Assembly (NCBI RefSeq): GCF_026162425.1
Contig: NZ_JAOBQJ010000004.1
Location: forward strand, 186,001 to 250,000
Length of the DNA: 64,000 bases
Direction: 5' to 3'
Source: Flexivirga meconopsidis
GTDB lineage: Bacteria > Actinomycetota > Actinomycetes > Actinomycetales > Dermatophilaceae
The position numbers and the translations under genes were made by a program. The notes below the pieces were generated by a model. The model saw nothing but the letters and a program-made list of their open reading frames with translations. It was not told the origin of the DNA and searched no databases. Position 1 is the first letter of the stretch. Every line of letters begins with the position of its first letter. Below are positions 24,925-33,592 of this stretch, piece by piece.

Positions 24925-25833
24925 GTGAAGTTTCGGGTGCTGGCGGCGGCCGTGGGTATGCCGGTGGTCATCGGGCTGGCCGGGTGTGGGTCCAGCGGCG
25001 GTGCCGGCGATGCGGGTGGCGACACGATCGACGTCGTGGCCAGCACCAACGTCTATGGCGACATCGCCAGGCAGGTTGGCGCAGGCCACGTCCACGTGAC
25101 CTCGATCCTGAGCGATCCGAACGTCGACCCGCACGGCTACGACTCGAGCGCCAAGACGGCCGTCGACGTCGCCAAGGCGAAGCTGGTCGTGGACAACGGT
25201 CTCGGCTACGACGACTTCATGCAGGATCTGCTGAAGGGCGCGCCCGGAGGCGACCGGTCGGTCGTCACCGCGGCGAACGTGCTGGGTGTGCAGGGCAAGG
25301 ACGCGAATCCGCACCTTTGGTATGACACCGCGCAGATGCCGAAGGTCGCGAATGCGATCCGGGACGCGTTGAGCAAGATCGACCCGAAGCACAGCAGCGA
25401 CTACGCCGCGGGTGCGAAGGCCTTCGCGCAGGGCATGAAGCCGGTGGACGACACCGTACGGACCATCCGCGACGAATACGCCGGGACCAAGGTCGCCTAT
25501 ACCGAACGCGTCGCCGGCTACCTGATCGACGAGGCAGGGCTGAAGCTCGGCATCCCGGCAGGTTTCACGACCGCGGTCGAGGAGGGCGACGACCCGAGTC
25601 CGGCGGACACCGTCGCCTTCGACAAGGCGTTGACCACCCGCGCGGTCAAGTCGCTGCTCTACAACGGGCAGGTCACCGACAAACAGACCGACCAATTGCG
25701 GTCGCTTGCGACCAAGAGTGGTGTGCCAGTGGTGGCGGTGACCGAGACAATGCCCACCGACGCTCGCGACTATCAGTCGTGGCAGCTGGCGCAGGCGAAA
25801 GCCCTGCTCGCCGCCCTGAAGGGATCGAAATGA
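24925..25833 (+). CDS. Zinc/manganese ABC transporter solute-binding lipoprotein
   Basis: 302 aa from GTG 24925, with AGGTGG about seven bases upstream. A lipoprotein signal ends in LAGC (Cys24 region), so the mature protein is membrane-anchored outside. ZnuA/TroA features: VASTNVYGDIARQVGAGHV, DPNVDPHGYDSSAKTAVDVAKAKLVVDNGLGYDDFM (metal His), DANPHLWYD (second His) and TERVAGYLIDEAGLK. The His-rich flexible loop of classical ZnuA is absent. The candidate Zur box suggests zinc, but manganese cannot be excluded. The stop overlaps the ATPase start (ATGA). Confidence 0.88.
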   Translation: MKFRVLAAAVGMPVVIGLAGCGSSGGAGDAGGDTIDVVASTNVYGDIARQVGAGHVHVTSILSDPNVDPHGYDSSAKTAVDVAKAKLVVDNGLGYDDFMQDLLKGAPGGDRSVVTAANVLGVQGKDANPHLWYDTAQMPKVANAIRDALSKIDPKHSSDYAAGAKAFAQGMKPVDDTVRTIRDEYAGTKVAYTERVAGYLIDEAGLKLGIPAGFTTAVEEGDDPSPADTVAFDKALTTRAVKSLLYNGQVTDKQTDQLRSLATKSGVPVVAVTETMPTDARDYQSWQLAQAKALLAALKGSK

Positions 25834-26654
25834 CGAAAACGCCTGGTGCGCCACTGGTTTCGTTTCAAGATGCAGGTCTGACGGTCGGGGGGCGGCGGCT
25901 GTGGTCGCACCTCGACCTCGGCGTCATGCCGGGCGAGTTCATCGCCATTCTGGGTCCGAACGGGGCGGGCAAGACCTCGATGCTGCGGGCCGCGCTCGGT
26001 CTCGAACCGCTCAGCGAAGGCACCTTGTCGGTCGGCGGCTCGGTGCCGCGGCGGGGGAGTGCCGCCGTCGGCTATGTGCCCCAGCAGAAGATCTTCGACC
26101 GTGACCTGGCGTTGCGTGGGCGGGACCTGGTGATGCTCGGAGCCGATGGTCACCGGTTCGGCTGGCCGCTGCCGAGCCGGCGGGTGCGCGCCGACGCTGC
26201 CCGAATGATCGACGCCGTGGGCGCCTCGTCATACGCCGATGCGCCGGTAGGTCGCCTCTCCGGCGGCGAGCAACAACGACTGCGCATCGCCCAAGCGCTG
26301 ATGAGCAACCCGAAGGTGCTGCTGTGTGACGAGCCGCTCACCTCACTTGATCTCAGTCACCAGGAGGGCGTGCTCGACCTGCTGGACCGTCGGCGGCGTG
26401 ACTCGGACTCCGCAGTGCTGATGGTCACCCACGAAGTCAATCCGGTGCTGCCGTTCGTGGACCGCATTGTCTACCTCGCCGCGGGCAACTGGGCCGTCGG
26501 CGCCCCCGACGAGATCCTGACCAGCGAGCGTCTGACCGCGCTCTACGGCACCCCGATCGACGTGCTGCACGTGCGCGGCCGGGTCATCGTCGTCGGTGCG
26601 GGGCAGACCCCGGACGCCTCCCACCACTGCGGCCCCATCGAGGTTTCAGCATGA
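25830..26654 (+). CDS. Metal ABC transporter ATP-binding protein
   Basis: 274 aa from ATG 25830, which overlaps the lipoprotein stop. Walker A GPNGAGKTSML, Q-loop VPQQKIFD, signature LSGGEQQRLRIAQAL, Walker B VLLCDEPLTSLD and the switch His in VTHEVN are intact. The family is ZnuC/MntB type. The C-terminal tail with ASHHCGP may bind metal weakly. It overlaps the permease gene by 4 nt (ATGA), forming a three-gene translationally coupled operon. Confidence 0.9.
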   Translation: MTKTPGAPLVSFQDAGLTVGGRRLWSHLDLGVMPGEFIAILGPNGAGKTSMLRAALGLEPLSEGTLSVGGSVPRRGSAAVGYVPQQKIFDRDLALRGRDLVMLGADGHRFGWPLPSRRVRADAARMIDAVGASSYADAPVGRLSGGEQQRLRIAQALMSNPKVLLCDEPLTSLDLSHQEGVLDLLDRRRRDSDSAVLMVTHEVNPVLPFVDRIVYLAAGNWAVGAPDEILTSERLTALYGTPIDVLHVRGRVIVVGAGQTPDASHHCGPIEVSA

Positions 26655-27511
26655 GCGACCTATGGACCTATCTGCAGTACCCATTCGCGCAGCACGCGCT
26701 CATTGCCGCGACGCTGATCGCCATCACCAGCGGCCTGATCGCGCCGTTCGTCGCCATGCGCGACATGGCTTTCGCGGTGCACGGCACGGCCGAGCTCGCG
26801 TTCCCAACCGCGGTGGCCGGGCTGCTGATCGCGGGTGACGCGGTGGGTGGCGCCCTGGCCGGATCCGTCGTCGTGGCGGTGGCCATCTGGTGGCTGGGTA
26901 GGCAACGGAGCGAACGCAACACCGCGATCGGCGTGCTGCTCGCCTTCGGGCTTGGCCTCGGCGCCTTCCTGCTGAGCTTTTATCACGGCTTCGCGTCGGC
27001 AGCGACCAACATCCTCTTCGGGTCGATCGTTTCCGTCAGCACCAAGGATGTCGCTCTGCTGGCCGTGATCGCGGTCCTGGTCGTCGTGGTGATGATCGTC
27101 ATCTACCGGCCGCTGTTGTTCGCCTCCGTCGACGCCGACGTCGCGGCCGCCCGTGGCGTGCCGGTCGGCCCGCTCGGGCTGGTCTTCCTGCTCGTGCTCG
27201 CGGTCACTGTCACCGAGGCCGCTCAGATCGTCGGCACGCTTCTGGTGCTGAGTCTGACGATCACTCCGGCAGCGGCTGCCCGGCGTTGGTCGGCCAACCC
27301 GCTGGTGGTCAGCGGGCTGGCGATCCTGTTCGCGCTCATCGCCGCCGACGGCGGGTTCCTGCTGAGCCTGGCCTTCATCGACGCAGATGTGAAGGCAAGC
27401 GTGATGATCAGCTTCCTCAGCTTCGCGATCTACCTCGTGTCGCTGGCCGTCGCGCGATGGCGGGACCCACGGGCCCGGGCGTCGGCGGCGAAATCGGTTG
27501 CCGTCACTTGA
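26651..27511 (+). CDS. Metal ABC transporter permease (ZnuB/MntC type)
   Basis: 286 aa, about nine hydrophobic segments, ABC-3 family: FVAMRDMAFAVHGTAELAFPTAVAGLLI near the N-terminus, LFGSIVSVSTKDVALLAVIA, VDADVAAARGVPVGPLGLVFLLVLAVTVTEAAQIVGTLLVLSLTITPAAAARRWS with the typical coupling helix. It is the last gene of the metal importer operon. The stop codon (27509-27511) lies inside the last codons of the convergent sugar permease gene, with 8 bp of overlap. Confidence 0.9.
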   Translation: MSDLWTYLQYPFAQHALIAATLIAITSGLIAPFVAMRDMAFAVHGTAELAFPTAVAGLLIAGDAVGGALAGSVVVAVAIWWLGRQRSERNTAIGVLLAFGLGLGAFLLSFYHGFASAATNILFGSIVSVSTKDVALLAVIAVLVVVVMIVIYRPLLFASVDADVAAARGVPVGPLGLVFLLVLAVTVTEAAQIVGTLLVLSLTITPAAAARRWSANPLVVSGLAILFALIAADGGFLLSLAFIDADVKASVMISFLSFAIYLVSLAVARWRDPRARASAAKSVAVT

Positions 27512-28355
27512 TGCCCGTGCGAGCCACGCCCTGCACGATGTGCCGCTGGAAGAGCAGAAACACCACAAAGAGCGGGAGAGCCCCGAGGACAGCTGTCGCC
27601 ATCAGTTGTGCATAGAGGATGCCGAAACCACCGGTCACCGCCGACATGCCGACGGGGATGGTCATCTGCTTCACATTGCTGAGGACGAGCAGTGGCCACA
27701 GGAAGTTGTTCCAGCTGCCGACGAAGGTGAAGATCGACACCGCGGAGATCGCTGGCCGGCACAGCGGCAGACAAACCCGCCAGTAGACCCCAAACCAGGA
27801 TGCGCCGTCGATGCGGGCGGCTTCGATGAGCTCGCGCGGAAGACCGGAGAAGAACGACTCGAAGATGAAGACCGCGATGGGCGCGGCCGCCGCGGGTAGC
27901 ACCATCGCCCAGTAGGTGTTCAGCAGGTGCATCGACTGGATGATCTGGTAGAGCGGCAGGGCGAGAATCTGCCCGGGGATCAGCAACCCGGCCAGGACGA
28001 ACGCGAACACTCCTCCACGGCCGGCGAATCGGGTTTGCGCGAGCGCGAAGCCGATCATCGAGGTGACGGCGACGGTGAGGATGACCGTCAGCGCGGCGAT
28101 GATGAAGCTGTTGAGATACCAGGTGAGGATCGGGGTGCCGTCGATGACCTTGCGATAGGCAGCGAGCGAGAAATGGTCGCTCCACCAGTTCGTCGGGTTC
28201 GCCGCGATCTCAGCCTCGGGCTTGAGCGAGGTGTCGACGGCGAATGCCATCGGCACGATCCAGATGATCGCGAACACCGCAAGTACGAGTGCAGAGAAGA
28301 TCTTGAAGACCCGCGAACGGCCGTTGTAGTCAAGAGCATTCGGCGGAGTGCTCAC
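27504..28355 (-). CDS. Carbohydrate ABC transporter permease (MalG type)
   Basis: 283 aa from GTG 28355, overlapping the stop of the upstream permease. Six membrane segments with the EAA coupling loop ELIEAARIDGASWFGVYWRVCLPL characterise the CUT1 sugar-importer second permease. The N-terminal TM is FSALVLAVFAIIWIVPMAFAVDTSLK, typical for MalG-like proteins. The gene order SBP - MalF-like - MalG-like is on the minus strand, divergent from the LacI regulator. Confidence 0.9.
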   Translation of the reverse strand: MSTPPNALDYNGRSRVFKIFSALVLAVFAIIWIVPMAFAVDTSLKPEAEIAANPTNWWSDHFSLAAYRKVIDGTPILTWYLNSFIIAALTVILTVAVTSMIGFALAQTRFAGRGGVFAFVLAGLLIPGQILALPLYQIIQSMHLLNTYWAMVLPAAAAPIAVFIFESFFSGLPRELIEAARIDGASWFGVYWRVCLPLCRPAISAVSIFTFVGSWNNFLWPLLVLSNVKQMTIPVGMSAVTGGFGILYAQLMATAVLGALPLFVVFLLFQRHIVQGVARTGIK

Positions 28356-29299
28356 GCGCCGACCTCCTTGTTGGATTGACGACGCAGCAGGAACCACACG
28401 AGCGAGACCACGAGCACGAGAGCGAAGTAGACCATCGTGGCGGCTGCGGCATACCCTGCGCGATAGTCGGAGAAGCCCGTGTCGTAGATGAACTCCATGA
28501 CTGGTCGGGTGGAGGTGCCGGGTCCGCCCGCAGTCATCAGATACATCTGGTTGAAGATCTGCATGCTGGCGAGGATCTGCAGCATGGTGACCAGCACGAC
28601 GGTCGGGCGTAGCAACGGCAGGACGATCCCGGTGAGCGTCCGCACCGGATTCGCGCCGTCGATCGCCGCCGCTTCGTAGACGTCGCGCGGGACCTCCTGC
28701 AGCCCAGCCAGGAAGAGCACGAAGTTGAAACCGACTGTCCACCAGACGGTCAGGGCCGCGACAGAGATGAACGCCCATTTGGTCTCGCCGAGCAGGTTGG
28801 GTGGAGGGAGGCCTACGGCCTCGAACCAGTGCGGGACGAGGCCGACCTCCGGCGCGTAGAGCCAGAGGAAGATGAGCGTCACGGAGGTCACCGGGAGGAC
28901 GAATGGCGCGAAGAAGATGAAGCGCACCAACGCTTTTGCGCGATGCAGGCGCTCGGCGAGGAGTGCAAAGAACAGCGCGAGGATCACCAGCGGCGGCGTC
29001 GTCAGGGTCGTGAACCAGACCGTGTGCCCCATCGAGGACCAGAAGTCTGAACTGGTCAGGATCGACCGGTAGTTGTCGAGGCCGACCGCCTTGCCGAGGC
29101 CGGGGCGCACCGTCGTGGCGTTGAAGAAGCTCATCACGATCCCGTAGACCGCAGGCCCGACCAGGAAGAGCAGGTAGAGCACGAGGAACGGCAGGCTGAG
29201 CAGCCAGCCGGCGCGGTGCTCGTCGCGCGGTCCGGAGCGGTTGCCCGCCGAGGTCACCCGGGCCGCACTGACTCCGTCGTCGATGATCGTGGTGGCCAT
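28352..29299 (-). CDS. Carbohydrate ABC transporter permease (MalF type)
   Basis: 315 aa from ATG 29299 (the open frame extends further without support). Six or seven membrane segments (first GWLLSLPFLVLYLLFLVGPAVYG) and the EAA loop EVPRDVYEAAAIDGANPVRTLTGIVLPLL are clear. It pairs with the MalG-type protein downstream; stop and start overlap. Eight bases after the stop codon of the binding-protein gene it begins, so the three genes form an operon. No ATPase gene is included; such CUT1 systems commonly share an MsmK/MalK-like ATPase encoded elsewhere. Confidence 0.9.
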   Translation of the reverse strand: MATTIIDDGVSAARVTSAGNRSGPRDEHRAGWLLSLPFLVLYLLFLVGPAVYGIVMSFFNATTVRPGLGKAVGLDNYRSILTSSDFWSSMGHTVWFTTLTTPPLVILALFFALLAERLHRAKALVRFIFFAPFVLPVTSVTLIFLWLYAPEVGLVPHWFEAVGLPPPNLLGETKWAFISVAALTVWWTVGFNFVLFLAGLQEVPRDVYEAAAIDGANPVRTLTGIVLPLLRPTVVLVTMLQILASMQIFNQMYLMTAGGPGTSTRPVMEFIYDTGFSDYRAGYAAAATMVYFALVLVVSLVWFLLRRQSNKEVGA

Positions 29300-29307
29300 C
29301 GGGGCTC

Positions 29308-30660
29308 CTATCCGACCGGTGGTATGGCGGTCACGTACGGCTGCAGTCCGGAACGCATCGCGCGGACCGCGCCCGCAGGGGTCTGGGAGGTGGTCTGCGA
29401 CGCCGCGACCGCGGCGCCGACGATGTTCTCGAACTGGCTGCCGGCGCCGGAGTACCAACCCGGCGGGTCATACCTGGCAGCCGTCGCGGCTTCGACGTAG
29501 TTTGCCTGGGGGCGCAGCTTGTCGAACTCAGGTGATTCGCGGACCGGGAGCCAGGCGGGGATGTGCCCGCCTTGTGCCCAGGTCATGCTCGAATCGAGCA
29601 GGGACTTGATGAATCCCAATGCGATAGAGCGGCGTTCGGCATCCATCGCGCCGTTACGCGGTATGACGAGCGAGTGGCTGTCGGCGAACGCGACAAGTTT
29701 CGGGCCGAAGACGTGTGGGACGGGCACGACGTCGAACCTCACCGGGGTGTCGCGGTAGGTCGGTATCTGCCATTCCCCGTCGAAGAGGAATCCGGCCTTC
29801 CCGGTGGAGAAGAGCGAGGTGGTCCCGCCGGGGTCGACGGATTTCGGGAGCAAGCCACTGCGCGTGAGGCTTTGCATGAAGGTCAGCGCCTGGACGGCCT
29901 TGTCGTCGTCAAGCGTGATCCGAGTGCCGGAGTCCGCGACGACGGTGCCACCCAACTGGTAGTAGAGCGTCGCGAAGAATCGCCAGTTGGTGGACGGGTC
30001 GTTGGTGATGGTCACCACCCCGCCGTACTGCCCGGTCACGCGCTGCGCTGCGCGGAGCGCGGCGGTGAGCTCTTGCGGCCCGTTGATGGGTTTGAGCTTG
30101 CCTGAACCATCGAGTAATCCGGCTTTCCGGCAGACCTCGACGTTGTAGAACATCACAAAGGGATGAGTGTCGAGCGGCACTGCGCGGACCGTGCCGTCGA
30201 CCGTCGCCTTCTGGAGCGCGGCGGGAGTGAAGTTGTCAGTGGGCAAGCCGGCGTTCGCCAGTTCGTCGGGCGAGAGGGAGCTGACCAGCCCCGCCTTGGC
30301 GAGTGTGTCCAGACGCGAGAGGTGGACCACGGCCACATCCGGTGGTGCACCGCCGGATGTGGCCAACGACAGTTTCGTGTAGTAAGGCGTGCCCCAGCTC
30401 AACACCGTGGAGTCGAGTCGTACGTCCGGGTGTGCCTTGCGGTAGGCATCCTCCATCGTCTGCATGTTTGCGCCGTCGCCACCGGCGAACAGATTCCAAT
30501 AGGTCAAGGTTCGTGTGGGCGGTGCCGCACCGAACAAGCCTGTGGCAACCGGCGATCCACAACCGGCGAGCAGTGTTGCAAGCGAGCCCGCTCCAGCGCC
30601 GAGCACCATCCGGCGGTTGACAGACGGTAGTGGTGACCGGCCACCCGAACGTTGGGACAT
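29308..30660 (-). CDS. Carbohydrate ABC transporter substrate-binding lipoprotein
   Basis: 450 aa from ATG 30660, with GGAGG 5 bases upstream. The signal region NRRMVLGAGAGSLATLLAGCGS has paired arginines (possible Tat export) and a lipobox ending LAGC. The body is an extracellular solute-binding protein family 1 (TLTYWNLFAGGDGANMQTMEDAYRKAHPDV, FVMFYNVEVCRKAGLL). The ligand is a sugar or oligosaccharide, in line with the GH2 enzyme on the other side of the regulator. The promoter region contains overlapping palindromes likely bound by the LacI-type protein. Confidence 0.9.
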   Translation of the reverse strand: MSQRSGGRSPLPSVNRRMVLGAGAGSLATLLAGCGSPVATGLFGAAPPTRTLTYWNLFAGGDGANMQTMEDAYRKAHPDVRLDSTVLSWGTPYYTKLSLATSGGAPPDVAVVHLSRLDTLAKAGLVSSLSPDELANAGLPTDNFTPAALQKATVDGTVRAVPLDTHPFVMFYNVEVCRKAGLLDGSGKLKPINGPQELTAALRAAQRVTGQYGGVVTITNDPSTNWRFFATLYYQLGGTVVADSGTRITLDDDKAVQALTFMQSLTRSGLLPKSVDPGGTTSLFSTGKAGFLFDGEWQIPTYRDTPVRFDVVPVPHVFGPKLVAFADSHSLVIPRNGAMDAERRSIALGFIKSLLDSSMTWAQGGHIPAWLPVRESPEFDKLRPQANYVEAATAARYDPPGWYSGAGSQFENIVGAAVAASQTTSQTPAGAVRAMRSGLQPYVTAIPPVG

Positions 30661-30695
30661 GGCACCTCCTCGTGCGCTGTCCCGGATCCTTGCAT

Positions 30696-30714
30696 CGTTG
30701 CATGCAACGTTGCA
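30696..30714. promoter_or_regulatory. LacI-type operator (overlapping palindromes)
   Basis: CGTTGCATGCAACG (30696-30709) and TGCAACGTTGCA (30703-30714) are each perfect palindromes and overlap. They lie between the divergent binding-protein gene and the LacI-family gene, with TTGCAA half-sites on both sides, a form typical of LacI-family operators with a central CG. Binding would cover both promoters. Confidence 0.7.
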
Positions 30715-30737
30715 AGCGTTTCTGATACTTTCACCGC

Positions 30738-31778
30738 GTGACACCGACTCTGCGTGATGTGGCGAACCGAGCCGGAGTCTCCGTGCGCACGGTTTCCAAC
30801 GTTGTCAACGATTTTCCGCAGGTCTCACCCGCGACGAGGGCGACGGTGCAGGCCGTCATCGACGAGCTCGGCTATCGGCCGAACCTGGTCGCTCGGCGGC
30901 TGCGGACCGGTCGGACCGGAGTCATCGGCTTGCTGATCCCGCGCCTTGCGGAGCATTACTTCGCCGAGCTGGCGGACGCCGTCGTCACCGCGGCGCGCCA
31001 CCGTGGTCGGTCGTTGGTCATCGACCAGACCGACGGCCGCCGGGCCGGTGAGCTGTCGCCGTTGGACCTGGCGACCCGCGATCAGCTGTGGGATGGGGCG
31101 ATCGTCAGCCCGCTCAGTGTGACCGGTGACGATCTCGAACGTCACGCATCGACTCCGCTCGTGGTGCTCGGTGAGCACGGTGCGTCGTTCGACCTGGCAT
31201 GGGTCGGCACGGACAACATCGATGCCGCGCGTGATGCGACGAACTACTTGATCTCGCTGGGGCACAGGCGAATTGCCGTTATCGGCGACCAACGCGGTCC
31301 GGGTGGCGAGACCGGTGCGATGCGGACGAAGGGTTACCGCGCCGCGATGCGGGCCGCCGGTCTGCGGGTGCGACGAGATTGGGTCGTGGCACCGAGTGGA
31401 TACGACCGGGCAGAGGGAGCGGCGGCAGCCAGACGGCTGATGGCCGCCTCGAGCCCGCCCGATGCGGTGTTCTGCTACAACGACGAACTCGCCTTTGGTG
31501 TGCTCTACGCGCTGCACGCGCTGGGTCTACGCGTCCCCGACGATGTCGCAGTGCTCGGCTGGGACGACCTGCGAGACGCCCAATATGCAGTGCCGGCACT
31601 GTCGTCGGTGAGTGTGTCGCGCGACGCCGTGGCGACCGCCGCAGTGGAATTGCTGCTCGCGCAGCTCGAATCCGGAGCCTCGTCGCGCGAGCACCTCGTC
31701 ATACCGCACGAAATCGCGGCGCGGGCCAGCACGGCCGGTGCCCAATCGGACAAGCACCCCTTGGCGAAAGGCAGCTGA
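30738..31778 (+). CDS. LacI-family transcriptional regulator
   Basis: 346 aa from GTG 30738. The N-terminal helix-turn-helix TLRDVANRAGVSVRTVSNVVND plus hinge GYRPNLVARRLRTGRTGVIGLLIP is complete and the periplasmic-binding-like domain follows (VGTDNIDAARDATNYLISLGHRRIAVIG, DDVAVLGWDDL). The effector is presumably the transported sugar or its product. TACTTT at 30726-30731 six bases before the GTG indicates a leaderless transcript. It lies between the importer operon and GH2, and starts 23 bp from the palindromic operator, so it probably controls itself, the importer and GH2. Confidence 0.94.
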   Translation: MTPTLRDVANRAGVSVRTVSNVVNDFPQVSPATRATVQAVIDELGYRPNLVARRLRTGRTGVIGLLIPRLAEHYFAELADAVVTAARHRGRSLVIDQTDGRRAGELSPLDLATRDQLWDGAIVSPLSVTGDDLERHASTPLVVLGEHGASFDLAWVGTDNIDAARDATNYLISLGHRRIAVIGDQRGPGGETGAMRTKGYRAAMRAAGLRVRRDWVVAPSGYDRAEGAAAARRLMAASSPPDAVFCYNDELAFGVLYALHALGLRVPDDVAVLGWDDLRDAQYAVPALSSVSVSRDAVATAAVELLLAQLESGASSREHLVIPHEIAARASTAGAQSDKHPLAKGS

Positions 31779-31780
31779 GC

Positions 31781-33592
31781 ATGACTGCGTCCCTGTCCGC
31801 GGCGATCCCGCGGCCGGAGTACCCCCGCCCGTCATACCGCAGGGCCAGGTGGCTCAATCTGAACGGTGAGTGGGGTTTTGAGATAGACCAGGCCGACAGC
31901 GGGCTCGAACGCGGACTACTGACTACCGAGCTGAGCGACGCCATCACGGTGCCGTTCGCGCCGGAGTCTGCATTGTCGGGAGTCGAGAAGACCGACTTCC
32001 TGGAGGCGGTCTGGTATCGCCGGTCGATTCGCGTGCCGGATGATTGGCGCGGCCAGGAGCTGCTGCTGCACTTCGGCGCTGCCGACTACGACACCACCGT
32101 GTGGGTCGATGGCGAGGAGGTGGGCAGGCACCGTGGTGGGTTCACCTCGTTCAGCGTCCCGCTTGGTGATGCCGGCGAATTCGTCGATGAGCACCGGGAG
32201 CTCACCGTCCGGTGCCGGGACACCCACGTCGGCCCGCAGGCGCGCGGCAAGCAGAGCCGCGACTACACCGGGTGGGGTGCGCTCTACGGCCGGACGACGG
32301 GGATCTGGCAGACCGTGTGGCTGGAGCCGGTGCCGCGGCGCCGTTTCGAGCGACCACGAGTGACACCGGATGTCGGCGCGTCGTGCTTCCGAGTGGAGTT
32401 GCCAGTGCGTGGAGACCGTGCCGGGCTGCAGGTCGTGGCCGAGCTGTATGACGGGAGCCGCGTCGTCACCCGTGAATCTGTCTCGGCAGCAACCGATTTC
32501 ACGGTCACCGTTACGCTCGTGATCCCTGATGACGCCCGCCGACTTTGGTCCCCAGCAGACCCGCACCTTTACGACCTGCGGTTTGTGTTGCGTGACACGG
32601 ACGGGCAGGTGGTGGACGAGGTCGCCTCCTTTGCGGGATTGCGCTCGGTGGTGATCGATGGTCCTGCCGTGTTGCTCAACGGGCAACCGGTCTTCCAGCG
32701 ACTGGTGCTCGACCAGGGCTACTACCCGGACGGCCTCATGACCGCGCCCTCTGACGCGGCTCTCGTCGAGGACATCGAGCTGGCCATGGCGGCCGGATTC
32801 AACGGAGCTCGTCTGCACCAGAAGGTGTTCGAGGAGCGGTTTCTATTTCACGCCGATCGGCTCGGATACCTCGTGTGGGGGGAGTTTGGCGACTGGGGTT
32901 GTCGCGAGCCCGGGCCGGCGGATCTGGAGAACCAGCGGCCGGACGCGTCGTACATCACCCAGTGGCTGGAGGCGCTCGAACGGGACTACAGTCACCCCAG
33001 CATCATCGGCTGGTGCCCGCTGAACGAGACCTATCAACGTCGTCACGACCGGATCACCGTGCTGGACGATGTCACGCGCGGGATGTTTCTGGCCACCAAG
33101 CTCGCCGACCGCACGCGACCAGTGCTGGATGCGTCGGGCTACGCGCACCGGGTGCACCAAACCGATATCTACGACTCGCACCTCTACGAGCAGGATCCGG
33201 CACGCTTCGGCGAGTTGATGGCACCTCTCGCCGACGGACGCCCGTACACCAACGAGGGCGGCGAATGGTCACTGCCCTACGCCGGACAGCCCTACTTCTG
33301 CAGCGAATTCGGTGGCATCTGGTGGAACCCGGCGGGCGAAGAGGGGAACGACTCATGGGGCTACGGTCAGGCGGTCCGGTCCGAGCAGGAGGTTTACCAG
33401 CGCTTCCAGGGGCTGGTCGACGTGTTGCTCGACGACCCCCGGATGTTCGGCTACTGCTACACCCAGCTGACCGACGTCTTCCAAGAGCAGAACGGCATCT
33501 ACTTCTTCGACCGCACGCCGAAGCTGGATGTCGAGCGGATCCGTAAGGTCCAGCAGCGTCCAGCCGCTATCGAGCGGTCGACGGACGCCTAG
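31781..33592 (+). CDS. Glycoside hydrolase family 2 protein
   Basis: 603 aa from ATG 31781, two bases after the LacI stop, so transcribed with it. Domains: a sugar-binding jelly roll (about 1-190), an Ig-like beta domain (about 190-300) and a TIM barrel (about 300-600). The acid/base Glu416 is in GWCPLNETYQ and the nucleophile Glu509 in YFCSEFGGIWW. The family includes beta-galactosidase, beta-mannosidase and beta-glucuronidase; the exact sugar cannot be assigned. No signal peptide, so it acts on imported disaccharides or oligosaccharides. It abuts the converging MFS gene with 3-4 bases of overlap. Confidence 0.92.
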   Translation: MTASLSAAIPRPEYPRPSYRRARWLNLNGEWGFEIDQADSGLERGLLTTELSDAITVPFAPESALSGVEKTDFLEAVWYRRSIRVPDDWRGQELLLHFGAADYDTTVWVDGEEVGRHRGGFTSFSVPLGDAGEFVDEHRELTVRCRDTHVGPQARGKQSRDYTGWGALYGRTTGIWQTVWLEPVPRRRFERPRVTPDVGASCFRVELPVRGDRAGLQVVAELYDGSRVVTRESVSAATDFTVTVTLVIPDDARRLWSPADPHLYDLRFVLRDTDGQVVDEVASFAGLRSVVIDGPAVLLNGQPVFQRLVLDQGYYPDGLMTAPSDAALVEDIELAMAAGFNGARLHQKVFEERFLFHADRLGYLVWGEFGDWGCREPGPADLENQRPDASYITQWLEALERDYSHPSIIGWCPLNETYQRRHDRITVLDDVTRGMFLATKLADRTRPVLDASGYAHRVHQTDIYDSHLYEQDPARFGELMAPLADGRPYTNEGGEWSLPYAGQPYFCSEFGGIWWNPAGEEGNDSWGYGQAVRSEQEVYQRFQGLVDVLLDDPRMFGYCYTQLTDVFQEQNGIYFFDRTPKLDVERIRKVQQRPAAIERSTDA

